Source of the DNA: Methanoculleus bourgensis MS2
GTDB taxonomy: Archaea; Halobacteriota; Methanomicrobia; Methanomicrobiales; Methanoculleaceae
Assembly (NCBI RefSeq): GCF_000304355.2
Contig: NC_018227.2
Coordinates: 2,170,001-2,234,000 of the forward strand
Reading direction: 5' to 3'
Length of the DNA stretch: 64,000 nucleotides
The position numbers and the translations under genes are program-made. The notes beneath the pieces were generated by a model, which made no database searches, was not told the origin of the DNA, and was given only the letters and a program-made list of their open reading frames with translations. Each line of letters starts with the position of its first letter. The stretch's first letter is position 1. Positions 18,104-25,612 of the stretch are shown here, piece by piece.

Positions 18104-18330
18104 TTAAGGCCACGTTCCCGAGCATACTCTTCGAAGGGGCGACCCCGACCGGCCCGCATGTCCGCAATGCTTTCTTCGATCTCCTGCAGGGTCTCTTCGG
18201 AGAGCGGTTCCGGATCGAAGAACGCGTCCAGGATACGATTGAGTGTCTCGTCATAACTCTCCCGAGGATGCGTTTTCAGGGTATCCAGGCGGGACTTGGT
18301 CTCGGGTTGGAGCTGGATCGTCGTTGCCAT
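18100..18330 (-). CDS. Antitoxin of the RelE module (DUF7557-like)
   Basis: 76 residues from the ATG at 18330 (MATTIQLQPETKSRLDTLKT); a longer open frame to 18438 runs into sequence without protein character. The N-terminal beta strand plus helix resembles the ribbon-helix-helix-like, DUF7557-type antitoxins common in methanogens (QLQPETKSRLDTLK, SYDETLNRILD). The acidic C-terminal half (PLSEETLQEIEESIADM) would wrap the toxin. It overlaps the toxin gene by 4 bp. Expected to autoregulate its promoter. The family name is a best guess. Confidence 0.78.
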   Translation of the reverse strand: MATTIQLQPETKSRLDTLKTHPRESYDETLNRILDAFFDPEPLSEETLQEIEESIADMRAGRGRPFEEYARERGLK

Positions 18331-18397
18331 AACTACCCATAGGTTACCATAAGGCATAAAGATTTTGTCAGGGCTCCGTTCAAAATAACGGGCTGAG

Positions 18398-18428
18398 GAT
18401 TCCCGCGACTTGAGTCGTGGGAGGAATC
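18398..18428. repeat. Hairpin at left end of TnpB-type insertion remnant
   Basis: An imperfect palindrome, GATTCCCGCGAC-ttga-GTCGTGGGAGGAATC, about 80 bp upstream of the TnpB fragment. Such CGACT-TGAGTCG hairpins at subterminal ends are typical of IS200/IS605-family elements, so this is probably the old left end. The right end is not seen. Confidence 0.5.
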
Positions 18429-18506
18429 GGCCCTCCACATATCCCGATACACGTTCACCTCGCGGGGGTATTCTTTATACCGGGCGAGCGCCAATCGAGA
18501 CGGCGT

Positions 18507-18935
18507 ATGCAATCGGTGACGAAGTTGCGATTGTTTGCGTCTCCCGACGAACGACGGCTGCTGTTCGCCACGATGGAGCGGTACAATGCGGCCTGCAACG
18601 CCGCCTCGCCGGTTGCCTTTTCTGAGGGGCAGTTCTCTGACCGTGGGCTCCAGGCCAGACTGTATCATCGTATCCGGGGGACCTTCGGGCTCTCGGCACA
18701 GATGACCATTCTTGCCCTCCGCAAGGTTGCTGGGAGTTATCGGAGCACCCGGGAGGCGATCAAGGAGCAGAACAAGATGCTCGCCGCTCTCGGCAAACTC
18801 TTGAAGTCTCTCACCGAGATCTCGTTCCGGGAGCACGGGGCCATCTGTTACGATGCCCGGGTACTCTCCCTCGGTCGGAACCGGGTAAGCATCTGGACGC
18901 TGGACGGCCGGATCAACCTCCGGTGCAGCAGGCGG
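18507..18935 (+). pseudogene. TnpB (IS200/IS605 OrfB) N-terminal remnant
   Basis: From the ATG at 18507: SVTKLRLFASPDERRLLFAT, MERYNAACNAAS, QARLYHRIRGTFGLSAQMTI, and FREHGAICYDARVLSL with WTLDGRINL. This order of motifs is the N-terminal wedge region of TnpB RNA-guided nucleases. After residue 140 the frame runs into an antitoxin gene, so the RuvC and zinc-ribbon domains are gone. The protein is therefore inactive. The element seems to have been truncated by recombination with the following vapBC-like module. Confidence 0.75.
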
Positions 18936-18942
18936 TCTTCGA

Positions 18943-19163
18943 ATGACAAAAGTCCTGTTTGACGGCTCGGTCTTCCGGCCGTCCGGCCCCATCGATCTCG
19001 AAGCAAGAAATACACCATCACAGTACACCTCTCCCCGGAAGAGCCCGACAAGGATCCCGCCTTCGAGATCGCGTCGCTTGCCGTAGACACCCATATCCCC
19101 GACCTTGCAGCGGAGCACGACCACTATCTCTACGGATCGCCGAAACGGGTTGCTCACGAGTAA
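18943..19163 (+). pseudogene. Frameshifted DUF104-like (AF2212-like) antitoxin
   Basis: The ATG at 18943 begins MTKVLFDGSVFRPSGPIDLE, the N-terminus of the DUF104/AF2212-type antitoxins. Near 19003 one base is missing; in the next frame the protein continues KKYTITVHLSPEEPDKDPA, then FEIASLAVDTHIPDLAAEHD, and HYLYGSPKRVAHE to a stop at 19161-19163. Repairing one base gives about 73 residues. The stop overlaps the next ATG (TAATG), the normal coupling to a PIN toxin. Either a decayed antitoxin or a single-base assembly error. Confidence 0.65.
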
Positions 19164-19262
19164 TGACAGGTGTTTTGTCGATTCGGCTTGCTGGATCGCA
19201 CTCCTGAACAGGCACGATAACCTTCATGAAACCGCTAAAACCCTCCATAACCTCCTCGCGGG
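19163..19262 (+). pseudogene. VapC-like PIN toxin, 5' fragment with frameshift
   Basis: The ATG overlaps the antitoxin stop. With one T restored in the T-run at about 19171-19174 the product starts MTGVFVDSACWIALLNRHDN followed by LHETAKTL, the standard PIN-domain N-terminus with its first catalytic Asp. The homology stops near 19262, where the DNA becomes the 3' end of an oppositely oriented HicA fragment. The remaining acidic catalytic residues are lost, so the toxin is dead. Confidence 0.65.
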
Positions 19263-19398
19263 TGAGGCCTGCCTGCCGGATGATCGCTCGTAATATCCCT
19301 CTCCCAAGTTCTTCTCCCTGGTGGACAACGATACCTCTTCCATCAGAGTGCTGCAGAATGATGTGGCTGCCCCTCTGCCGGGTAAAAACCCGTATCAT
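19237..19398 (-). pseudogene. HicA-type toxin fragment
   Basis: In the minus frame: RQRGSHIILQHSDGRGIVV, HQGEELGRGILRAIIRQAGL, TREEVMEGF. This is the HicA core with the catalytic GSH histidine. Upstream an in-frame stop interrupts the expected N-terminal LIQ..MIRVF strand, so the gene lacks a proper start. No HicB is seen beside it. It abuts the VapC fragment, marking a recombination scar. Confidence 0.6.
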
Positions 19399-19503
19399 CT
19401 ACTGGATCAACCGGCGCGATCCAGGATCAACCCCTAACCGGCAAAACCTCATATCCTGTGATGGCAAAGAACTATCATCGGTAAGTCCCGGAGGTGAACG
19501 AGG

Positions 19504-19833
19504 GTGAAAGAATATCAATCCATCAAGTCGCAAGTTCTGGCCCTCCTTGAGCGTGAGCTTCCTGTCCTCCGGGAGAGATACGGCATTAAAACGATCGGTA
19601 TCTTCGGCTCCGTGTCGCGTGGGGAGGATACACCGGAATCAGATCTGGATATCATATACTCATTCCGCCCGGAAATGGACACGTATGACAATCTATTGGA
19701 TTTAGGGGACTTTCTTGAGGACCTCTTTCAGAGGAAAGTAGATCTGGTCCCCGAAGAGTGGATGAGTGAGAGGTTCCGTGCGAGTGTGATGACGGAGGCT
19801 ATTTTCTGTGCACGCGAGCGAGGTACGGCATGA
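19504..19833 (+). CDS. mntA: MntA-type nucleotidyltransferase antitoxin
   Basis: 109 residues starting with GTG at 19504 after GGAGGTGAACGAGG. The minimal nucleotidyltransferase signature is clear: [20 protein letters not shown], with the GSX10DXD arrangement, and a third acidic site in [10 protein letters not shown]. In known HepT-MntA modules, MntA AMPylates a tyrosine in HepT and so neutralises it. The stop overlaps the next ATG (ATGA), so the two are translationally coupled. This module appears intact, unlike the neighbouring HEPN/MNT pairs. Confidence 0.88.
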   Translation: MKEYQSIKSQVLALLERELPVLRERYGIKTIGIFGSVSRGEDTPESDLDIIYSFRPEMDTYDNLLDLGDFLEDLFQRKVDLVPEEWMSERFRASVMTEAIFCARERGTA

Positions 19834-20168
19834 CCCGGTTGCGATCGTATCTTGCGGATATTTACGAGCAATCTGAAAATATCATGAAGGCGACCGGACG
19901 AATGAGTTATGAGGAGTTTCTGGAGGATGCACTATACAGCGCGGGTCTCATCAGATTTTTTGAGATTATCGGTGAAGCGGCGAAGCATGTTCCGGACGAC
20001 TTCCGAAGCGAACACCCGGAGATTCCCTGGAGAAAGATATCAGGGCTCCGCGACAGGCTGATCCACGATTACCCCGGCGTGAACTTGAAATACGTCTGGA
20101 CTCTGGCAACGGTGGAGATACCTGTTCTGCACCGGCAAATCGGAGAGATCCTCGGCGACCAGGAGTGA
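19830..20168 (+). CDS. hepT: HepT-type HEPN ribonuclease toxin (DUF86)
   Basis: 112 residues of the DUF86/HepT family. The HEPN RNase motif RX4H is present as RDRLIHDY near residue 86-93, including the Tyr targeted for AMPylation by MntA in studied systems. The helical remainder ([34 protein letters not shown]) is typical. Together with the upstream MntA it should form an active toxin-antitoxin pair, cutting RNA when free. The proposed regulation by AMPylation is from the family, not shown here. Confidence 0.88.
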   Translation: MTRLRSYLADIYEQSENIMKATGRMSYEEFLEDALYSAGLIRFFEIIGEAAKHVPDDFRSEHPEIPWRKISGLRDRLIHDYPGVNLKYVWTLATVEIPVLHRQIGEILGDQE

Positions 20169-20193
20169 ACGTTACTTTTACCGGCACTTCAGC

Positions 20194-20310
20194 AGTGAGG
20201 CCTGCCTGCCGGATGATCCCTCGTAATATCCCTTTCCCGAGTTCTTCTCCCTGATGGACGAGGATAACGATACTCCTTCCGTCGAGATGCCGCAGGATGA
20301 CATTTTCCAC
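20194..20310 (-). pseudogene. Second HicA fragment
   Basis: The minus frame reads MENVILRHLDGRSIVILVHQ, GEELGKGILRGIIRQAGLT. It is close to the fragment at 19237-19398 but lacks the GSH catalytic stretch. It covers only the C-terminal two thirds of HicA and then leaves homology. It sits back to back with the upstream region of the RelB-like remnant. Confidence 0.55.
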
Positions 20311-20375
20311 CCTGCGGAGCGAACGAAGGTTGATGATCCCTGCATCCCATGGAGAGGTGAGGAGGTTCGCAGCAG

Positions 20376-20536
20376 TTGGGTGCAGAGTATTACGTCGTCG
20401 ACGAACAGGGGAACCGGATCGCAGTCATTCTCTCCCTGCAGGAGTACGAACAGCTGCTGGAAGACATTCACGACCTCGCGGTGGCGGCGGAGCGGCGCGA
20501 CGAGCCGGCCATGGGGTTCAGCGATACGGGCGGTAA
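20376..20536 (+). pseudogene. Phd/RelB-like antitoxin with deleted C-terminus
   Basis: TTG start at 20376 after GAGGAGGTT (20359-20367). It encodes GAEYYVVDEQGNRIAVILSL, QEYEQLLEDIHDLAVAAERR, DEPAMGFSD, nearly the same protein as the intact copy at 24844. Comparison shows a short deletion around 20522-20525 that removes the normal FRKRYER ending, so the frame overruns the original TAATG junction. The upstream region is shared with the 24.8 kb locus. Confidence 0.6.
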
Positions 20537-20610
20537 TGGTCGGGCATGCGACTCGCACTGCAGAACAGAGCGAAAACGACATCCCTTGCAACAGGAGAAA
20601 CCATCCGCAT
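20536..20610 (+). pseudogene. RelE toxin remnant
   Basis: The ATG overlapping the old antitoxin stop (TAATG at 20534) begins MVGHATRTAEQSENDIP, which aligns residue by residue with MAGYTIRVKASVERDIA of the RelE copy at 25023. Similarity then ends. Only the first helix is left. Confidence 0.45.
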
Positions 20611-20653
20611 AACAGCCTCCGATCCCATCGAAATACATTTAATAGCGCTGACG

Positions 20654-20770
20654 ATGACTCCAGTCATGACCCCGGCTGTCACCATCGATGAACTCTATAT
20701 CGAGATCAAGAAGATCCAGGAGACAGCAGTCCGGCGGGAAGATCTCGGCGACGTCCGTCACGGGCTATGA
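20654..20770 (+). pseudogene. Antitoxin N-terminal remnant (VTIDELY type)
   Basis: Encodes MTPVMTPAVTIDELYIEIKK, IQETAVRREDL, then stops early. The form VTIDELYxEIKKIQ...VRREDL is typical of small methanogen antitoxin-like proteins that are usually about 70-80 residues. A second, shorter remnant with a similar upstream sequence (AATAGCGCTGACG) lies at 22508. Confidence 0.5.
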
Positions 20771-20891
20771 ACACGTCGTTGCCACGATCGCATGGGCATT
20801 TGAGAAACTGGCGGCGAAAAGAACCTATTGGGAGAAACGAGTGAAGACATTCCTGAGCCCAATGTATGCTGCAAAGATGGTGGGCCAGTAA
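20755..20891 (+). pseudogene. Unidentified C-terminal protein fragment
   Basis: Reads SVTGYEHVVATIAWAFEKLA, AKRTYWEKRVKTFLSPMYAA, KMVGQ and stop. The composition is protein-like, but no start or family is evident. It appears to be the tail of a lost gene fused behind the antitoxin remnant. Confidence 0.3.
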
Positions 20892-20905
20892 CTATACAAA
20901 GAGAA

Positions 20906-21196
20906 TCAGTATAACCCGTATCTGCTGTGCGCCTGGTTTATCCCCATCACATCATCTATGAGGACCCGCTTGTTTTCATCATCAATACGATAGAATGCGG
21001 TGTGTGTCATCGATATGTGAAGGCGGTACGTGCGTTTCTTAGAACCCTTGAGGAGTTTCTTGTTGCATCGCCTGGTTATCTTTTTCAGATATTCTCCGAG
21101 GCATAACGAGATGACCTCTTTCACATGCACCAGGTTTTTTTTTGGTATTTGCGACAGGTATTTGAGCGCTTCCTCACTGAAGATCAGTTTATACAC
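20906..21196 (-). CDS. RelE-like toxin (archaeal)
   Basis: 96 residues with GTG start at 21196. The layout is RelE/ParE-like: YKLIFSEEALKYLSQIPKKN in helices 1-2, KLLKGSKKRTYRLHISMTHT as the basic hairpin, then AFYRIDDENKRVLIDDVMGI, and a HSRYGLY tail. It overlaps the upstream antitoxin by 8 bp. The gene is AT-richer than its surroundings and resembles the single toxin at 23704 in layout (RLH, AFYRI/VFYTI, AHxRY). Probably functional. Confidence 0.8.
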   Translation of the reverse strand: MYKLIFSEEALKYLSQIPKKNLVHVKEVISLCLGEYLKKITRRCNKKLLKGSKKRTYRLHISMTHTAFYRIDDENKRVLIDDVMGINQAHSRYGLY

Positions 21197-21419
21197 CTTC
21201 GAATACCTCTTCGAAGGAGTAAAACGTAGACTTCTTCTCGATGAGATCTAGATCGGCATCCAGTTTTTCAACATCCCAATTCTCATCGTCGACCATCTGA
21301 GATATCACATCATCGTATGTCATCTTCCCCTTCTTCAGCTTCTTCAGTTTCTCCTGGGTCGCACGGCTAACACGGATACTCACCATATCAGAATTATTTG
21401 GACTTGCGCTCTGAGTCAT
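21189..21419 (-). CDS. Antitoxin of the RelE-like module
   Basis: 76 residues from the ATG at 21419 (MTQSASPNNSDMVSIRVS); a TTG at 21440 is also open. The N-terminal DMVSIRVSRATQEKLKKLKK resembles an archaeal VapB/RHH-like DNA-binding strand-helix, with MTYDDVISQMVD next. The acidic tail (DVEKLDADLDLIEKK, FYSFEEVFEGV) fits toxin binding. Its 8-bp overlap with the toxin start indicates coupling. Confidence 0.75.
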   Translation of the reverse strand: MTQSASPNNSDMVSIRVSRATQEKLKKLKKGKMTYDDVISQMVDDENWDVEKLDADLDLIEKKSTFYSFEEVFEGV

Positions 21420-21723
21420 AGCTATTGATGATCGCTGCAACGATATTATGTTTCTGCCGGTGACGTATTCGCTGACCTAAATCAAAAGGAGATCGTAATT
21501 TGGCGGCATGCTTCCCGGCGCAGATGTCAACCTCCGCCGCCCGGCGGGTTTGCCGTACTGGGATCGGCGCACGATCCCGGCAATAGCGCAGAGACCCGCC
21601 CGGGCATTCAATCGCGTGCGGGGAGAGCCCGCCGCCCCGGAAAGGCCGGAAGTTCTCGCGGAGGAGAATCACGGCGCAACGTATATCCTCAGGGCGACAA
21701 CCAGAGTGGTAACGGCAGAGACC

Positions 21724-22117
21724 ATGGACGCGAATATGAAGGAAGCGGACCGGTGGCTGCGGCAGGGGGAGCGAGATCTTGTCAGCGCACGGAACAGCTG
21801 CCGGTCGGGCGACTTTGAATGGGCCTGCTTTCAGGCGCAGCAGAGCGCTCAGAAAGCCCTGCTGTACGCTCAGGGGTTCCGGAGGATCCTGACACACTCG
21901 GTCTACGAACTGATCAGGGAGGTCGCTCGCATTCGAGCCCGCGTTCCAGGAGCTGAAGAGCGGAGCGAAGGCACTCGATAGCGCCTACATTATGACGCGT
22001 TACCCCGACAGCATCGCAGGGACCCTGACGCCGTCCTACGATAAGGAGGATGCCGGGGAATGCATCGAATACGCGGACTCGATCTGCAGCGCCGCGAGGC
22101 AAGCGCTCTTTGGGTGA
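21724..22117 (+). pseudogene. HEPN-domain protein with frameshift
   Basis: The first frame encodes MKEADRWLRQGERDLVSARN, DFEWACFQAQQSAQKALLYA, QGFRRILTHSVYELIREV, the start of a HEPN protein. Near 21930 the frame breaks; a different frame continues KALDSAYIMTRYPDSIAGTL, TPSYDKEDAGECIEYADSI and stops at 22117. Repair gives about 130 residues, normal for a HEPN partner of a MNT nucleotidyltransferase. It also seems to lack a few residues in the middle. Coupled by GTGA to the broken MNT gene. Confidence 0.7.
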
Positions 22118-22354
22118 TCGAGCAGGTCCGGGACCTTGCCCGGGGCGCGCCGGCGCATCTCCGCCATCATCCTGTACGGATCGTTTGCCCGCGGCGACTT
22201 CCACGAGGGGAGCGATATCGTCGGGGATTTCCGCGAGCGGCCTCACCGACCTCCCGATCGAACCGCTCTGCTACACTGAGGAAGAGTTCGCCGAACTGGT
22301 CCGGAGCGCGAACCCGTTCATCGCCAGGCACTGGCTGAAGGCATCCGGATGTAG
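22114..22354 (+). pseudogene. MNT nucleotidyltransferase, broken
   Basis: A GTG at 22114 overlaps the HEPN stop. Frames in sequence give VIEQVRDLARG, then ISAIILYGSFARGDFHEGSD, the MNT active site, then after deletion and frameshift LTDLPIEPLCYTEEEFAELV, RSANPFI and ALAEGIRM with a stop at 22352. The second acidic motif region is deleted. Together with the upstream gene this is a dead HEPN-MNT module. Confidence 0.65.
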
Positions 22355-22507
22355 GCGCGGGACCCGACGATCAGGCTCCCCCCGGATAATTCCATGAGAG
22401 AGAGCCGGCATCGGTTGCGATCAGCCCGGCACGGGAACAAAGACCATCCGCACAGCACACTCCAGTTCATCGAAGTTTTGAATAGCGCTGACGGTGGCTA
22501 CTGGTCC

Positions 22508-22570
22508 ATGACCCGGTCTGTCACCATCGATGAAATCTATCCTGGCGGGGCTCGTGGGCAGACATCGAGT
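22508..22570 (+). pseudogene. Second VTIDEIY antitoxin remnant
   Basis: Only MTRSVTIDEIY survives before the frame becomes unrelated. The upstream sequence with AATAGCGCTGACG matches the remnant at 20654, so both derive from the same kind of locus. Confidence 0.4.
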
Positions 22571-22623
22571 GGGAAGACCGCCTGCCCGGCGCCCCTTCTT
22601 CGGATCCGCCGCGCGGTCAATCC

Positions 22624-22914
22624 TCATAATTCACCCTTTCTCTCGGCCTCCTCGACATTTTTTTGGTTGAGTGTCATATACTCTGCAAGAGACCCATAAA
22701 ATTGCCTGGTCATCCGTATTTGGAAAAGAAACACTCTTTTTACCCCCGGGATACTGAGATTTCCTTCGTTATCGACTTCCGGCTCAATAACGTCACAGAA
22801 AAAGTCAATGGAGCCTGCTTGAGCGTTTAGCCAGGTATACGCCCCGTCTACACTGATAACTCTATAATCCGGTGCTTTTTCTGCGACAACCTGAACATTC
22901 CCTTCGTCCGGCAT
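22624..22914 (-). CDS. Hypothetical protein, possibly DUF3467-like
   Basis: 96 residues, with no signal peptide or membrane helix. The layout of a central DFFCDVIEPEVDNEG, a conserved-looking KRVFLFQIRMTRQFYGSLAE and a charged C-terminus recalls the small DUF3467 proteins, which pair an acidic beta strand with a RVxxxPxxAKxL helix; the match is weak. It is 2 bp downstream of a winged-helix gene, so the two are probably cotranscribed, and the regulator may control or partner it. Function unknown. Confidence 0.6.
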   Translation of the reverse strand: MPDEGNVQVVAEKAPDYRVISVDGAYTWLNAQAGSIDFFCDVIEPEVDNEGNLSIPGVKRVFLFQIRMTRQFYGSLAEYMTLNQKNVEEAERKGEL

Positions 22915-22916
22915 AA

Positions 22917-23411
22917 TTATACACCTACCGCCGTTGGTACTTTAGGCTTGGCCTTACCCCTGATGGTAGGCGATTTGACGGGCTTAGATCCCCCAAGTAC
23001 GTGCGATGCGGGATTCATGGGTGACGTGACTACCTGCCTGTGCTCAGGCGATCTCGTGCTGTAAGCAGGCGGTGCATTTCTTTTTTGGGGAATAACCAGA
23101 TCGAACATGGCGTTGTAGAAATGTTGACCGAGCATCGATAATTCGTAATAGGACCTGGCGTTATCATCGGCGTCTTTGAGACTTTTAGCACGCTTATAGA
23201 TAATTCCGCCTGCAACAAGCGATTTCAAAATTCTATCGATCTGAGATGGATTCATATCGAATAAATCCCTCAACTCGCTGAAACTCATTCTCTCATTTTG
23301 AAGAAGAGCAGCGTAGACAGCCCATTTTTCATTCGTGTTCAGGTTTTGCACCAACTCCCTGGCCTGCACGGGAATTTTATTGAGATAGGACTCAACCACT
23401 TCCTGGTCCAT
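22917..23411 (-). CDS. Winged-helix DNA-binding protein
   Basis: 164 residues. Residues 20-85 form a wHTH: LNTNEKWAVYAALLQNERMS, FSELRDLFDMNPSQIDRILK, SLVAGGIIYKRAK, ending with YYELSMLGQHFYNAMF. This is the ArsR/MarR-like arrangement seen in methanogen regulators. The remaining 70 residues are Pro/Arg/Lys-rich and probably disordered. It is divergent from the RelE-like gene at 23704, with a 290-bp AT-rich intergenic region between them that likely contains both promoters. Confidence 0.75.
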   Translation of the reverse strand: MDQEVVESYLNKIPVQARELVQNLNTNEKWAVYAALLQNERMSFSELRDLFDMNPSQIDRILKSLVAGGIIYKRAKSLKDADDNARSYYELSMLGQHFYNAMFDLVIPQKRNAPPAYSTRSPEHRQVVTSPMNPASHVLGGSKPVKSPTIRGKAKPKVPTAVGV

Positions 23412-23703
23412 CGTCTCAGCACCTCATCCCTGGTTTAGGATCTGTAACTTATTATACTTTTTTATCAGCAAAGTTACGATTTTTAAACTAACTGTCTTAA
23501 TGGTTTGTAGGGGACTATGATAGTAACATATGATACCTCCCGACAATTGCAGTAGAGAGGAGGAGTATACTACATTTTTAAGAACAATTCAGATCGGTAT
23601 TTTCGGTTATTTCTCTCAATCCCGTATAGATGAGTTGAAGTGAGTCAAAGAATCCTTAAGAATGCGTGGAGTGAGCCACCCATGATACAGGAGAGCAAAA
23701 CAG
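23412..23703. promoter_or_regulatory. AT-rich divergent promoter region
   Basis: Holds no gene. AT-rich stretches at 23450-23480 (on the minus strand AAAAAAGTATAATAAG) and 23570-23600 could serve as TATA boxes for the winged-helix gene and the RelE-like gene. The sites are by eye only. Confidence 0.35.
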
Positions 23704-24018
23704 ATGGGAAGATATAATATCGAATATACGGAGATCGCAGACAGGCACCTGAACATAATAAAGCGTAGAGATGGCGATTATCTCTCTAAAATTATTGATA
23801 AAATTGATTTCTGCCTGGGTGAACATTTATTCGATCATATTCAGCAGTGCAATAAAAAGAAACTGAAAGGTAAGAAAAATACGCATCGCTTGCACGTTCA
23901 AAGAAAATACACTGTTTTTTATACTATTTCGGATGCGGAACAAAATACGTCTGTTGTAGTTCACATGGTTATGGACTATAAAACGGCCCACAAAAGGTAT
24001 TCACATATAGATCTATAA
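23704..24018 (+). CDS. RelE-like toxin (archaeal)
   Basis: 104 residues of RelE layout: YNIEYTEIADRHLNIIKRRD, CLGEHLFDHIQQCNKKKLKG, KKNTHRLHVQRKYTVFYTI, and a final HMVMDYKTAHKRYSHIDL. It resembles the toxin at 20906 (CLGE, CNKK.LKG, THRLH or TYRLH). No antitoxin precedes it. Instead an antitoxin-like gene lies downstream on the opposite strand, overlapping its 3' end by 6 bp. Confidence 0.75.
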   Translation: MGRYNIEYTEIADRHLNIIKRRDGDYLSKIIDKIDFCLGEHLFDHIQQCNKKKLKGKKNTHRLHVQRKYTVFYTISDAEQNTSVVVHMVMDYKTAHKRYSHIDL

Positions 24019-24237
24019 CCCTAATCGTTCCTTCATCTGCTCAGATGAGTATCGTTTAGTCTTTTCACTCCTGGCTATATCCGCATCCAGTTTTTTAATA
24101 TCCCCTTCAATCTTTGATTGCATTAATTCGCGCTCTAAGGTCTTGCTTATTGGTTCCCTGCCTCTTCTACGCGAGAGAATTTCCTGATAAATCGTATCGG
24201 ATACCTCTATTATCCGCATGTGCATGTTGTTTACCAT
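24013..24237 (-). CDS. VapB-like antitoxin candidate, convergent with RelE-like toxin
   Basis: 74 residues at most; Met 5 or 7 (MHMRIIEVSD, MRIIEVSD) are plausible starts. The sequence MRIIEVSDTIYQEILSRRRG with SKTLERELM is the archaeal VapB-type N-terminal DNA-binding region. A charged helix (DIKKLDADIARSEKT) and SSEQMKERLGL follow. The KLDADI segment recalls KLDADLDLI in the antitoxin at 21189. Its convergent placement with the toxin is unusual for a TA pair. Confidence 0.65.
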   Translation of the reverse strand: MVNNMHMRIIEVSDTIYQEILSRRRGREPISKTLERELMQSKIEGDIKKLDADIARSEKTKRYSSEQMKERLGL

Positions 24238-24843
24238 TCAATATGATATAATTATCTTCTGGACACAATCATCCGGCTGAACCCATCAAATGCATGCTTC
24301 ACGGCGTGGATGCCCCCGTTACTCTGTCAGGTTGCTCTTTCTGATCTCCTCCCCAATTCCCGCTTCCTCCCCTCATGGAGGTTATCCCAAAAGTGTCCGC
24401 CGATAGCAGGTCCACAGAACCCAGAGCACTCTTACGCACGCTACCGGTGAATTGAACAATATTTGATATCAGATTGTTGACATGGCTTCCCACTGGGGCG
24501 CTCCTGCTATCTTCCTCCCGGCCGAGGCATTTTGGGACGACCTCGTTGTGAACACACGGCCATAATGGTTACTGATCGGGCCGTCCCCGGAGAAGAAGCA
24601 GACCCGGCGCCCTCGTGAATCGGGGGCCTTACGCCGCAGGATATCGCCAACGAACCCCCCAAGAGCCATATGGAGGAATTGATAGAGGCGATGCCGCCGC
24701 GGATATCATCGAGAGAGGACCCCGGCATAGATGACCTCGCCAGGGCGGCATCCCGGGTTGGTTGAGACCCCTCCCCACACCCGGCGGAGCGAACGAAGGT
24801 TAATGGTTCCTGCACCCCATAGAGAGGCGAGGAGGTTACAACA
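24238..24843. other. Intergenic region with gene debris and duplicated TA upstream sequence
   Basis: No intact gene is visible. Short protein-like stretches (for example IFLPAEAFWDDLVVNTRP near 24500, and MVTDRAVPGEEADPAPS near 24568 followed by SHMEELIEAMPPRI) suggest scraps of lost genes. The segment 24783-24843 (GCGGAGCGAACGAAGGTT, then GAGGAGGTT before the TTG) repeats the upstream region of the antitoxin remnant at 20376. Confidence 0.45.
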
Positions 24844-25023
24844 TTGAGTGCAGCAGGAGAGCAGTACATTGTCGATGAGCACGGGAACGGGGTCGCGGTG
24901 ATCCTCCCCCTGCAGGAGTACGAGCAACTGCAGGAAGACCTTCATGACCTTGCTGTGGTGGCGGAGCGGCGCGAAGAGCCAGCCATAGAGTTCAGCGAGT
25001 TCAGGAAGCGGTACGAGCGGTAA
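24844..25023 (+). CDS. Phd/RelB-like antitoxin
   Basis: 59 residues from the TTG at 24844, preceded by GAGGAGGTT (24827-24835). It encodes EQYIVDEHGNGVAVILPLQE, YEQLQEDLHDLAVVAERREE and EFSEFRKRYER. The DEHGNxVAVILPLQEYEQL pattern is the Phd/YefM-RelB type found in front of RelE genes. The stop overlaps the toxin start by one base (TAATG). Intact, but its toxin is frameshifted. Confidence 0.75.
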   Translation: MSAAGEQYIVDEHGNGVAVILPLQEYEQLQEDLHDLAVVAERREEPAIEFSEFRKRYER

Positions 25024-25291
25024 TGGCAGGGTACACGATTCGTGTCAAGGCAAGCGTCGAGAGAGACATCGCGGCATTGCCACGCGACATCATTCCACGT
25101 ATTCTCCAGAGTATAGGGGCTCTATCCGAGACGCCCGTCCCCTTTGGCGTGCGCAAGTTAAGCGGCGGCAAGAGCGTCTCTACAGGATCCGCGTGGGGGA
25201 CTATCGGATCGTTTACGCCGTGGACCATGCAGAGCAGAGAGTTATAATCCTCTACGTCCGCCACCGCCGCAACGTATACCGTGGGTTGTGA
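25023..25291 (+). pseudogene. RelE toxin with single frameshift
   Basis: Frame 1 gives MAGYTIRVKASVERDIAALP, RDIIPRILQSIGALSETPVP, FGVRKLSGG. About position 25170 the frame must shift to read ERLYRIRVGDYRIVYAVDHA, EQRVIILYVRHRRNVYRGL and stop at 25289-25291. Together these give a perfect-looking 88-residue RelE with the LYRIRVGDYRIVY core and RHRRNVYR catalytic tail. Either a recent inactivation or an assembly error. Confidence 0.75.
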
Positions 25292-25322
25292 CCTCGGGCG
25301 AGCTGCCCCGGTCCTCCCCGCT

Positions 25323-25588
25323 TCACCGGGAGAAGAGCAGGGTGCCGCTCTCCGCCGCCCGGCGGGCGAGGGGATGTTCAAGTTCGCTCACCGTGTAGGG
25401 AAAGAGATCGACACCGACCCCGGAGAAGTACGTGAGGTACGCGGAGACCCGCTCGATGAAGGAACTGCTCAATCGTGTGCAAGGACGATCATGATATCAA
25501 GATCGCTCCCGGGAACGGCCCTTCCTTCGGCAAACGACCCGAAGAGGACGACACGGGGGATGTTCGGATCGGACGCCAGCCTCTCCAC
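25323..25588 (-). pseudogene. MNT nucleotidyltransferase with internal stop
   Basis: From GTG at 25588: VERLASDPNIPRVVLFGSFA, EGRAVPGSDLDIMIVLAHD, with the complete GSX10DXD active site, then a stop at 25469-25471. A different frame goes on SSFIERVSAYLTYFSGVGVD, LFPYTVSELEHPLARRAAES and stops at 25323. One indel separates them. It follows a broken HEPN gene on the same strand. Confidence 0.7.
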
Positions 25589-25612
25589 CGCCGTTCATGG
25601 ACCAGATCCGTA

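Noticed and set aside
18417-19163. Intact IS605 element with TnpB and guide RNA
   Set aside because: Only the TnpB N-terminus is present; RuvC residues, right end and any omega-RNA region are missing.
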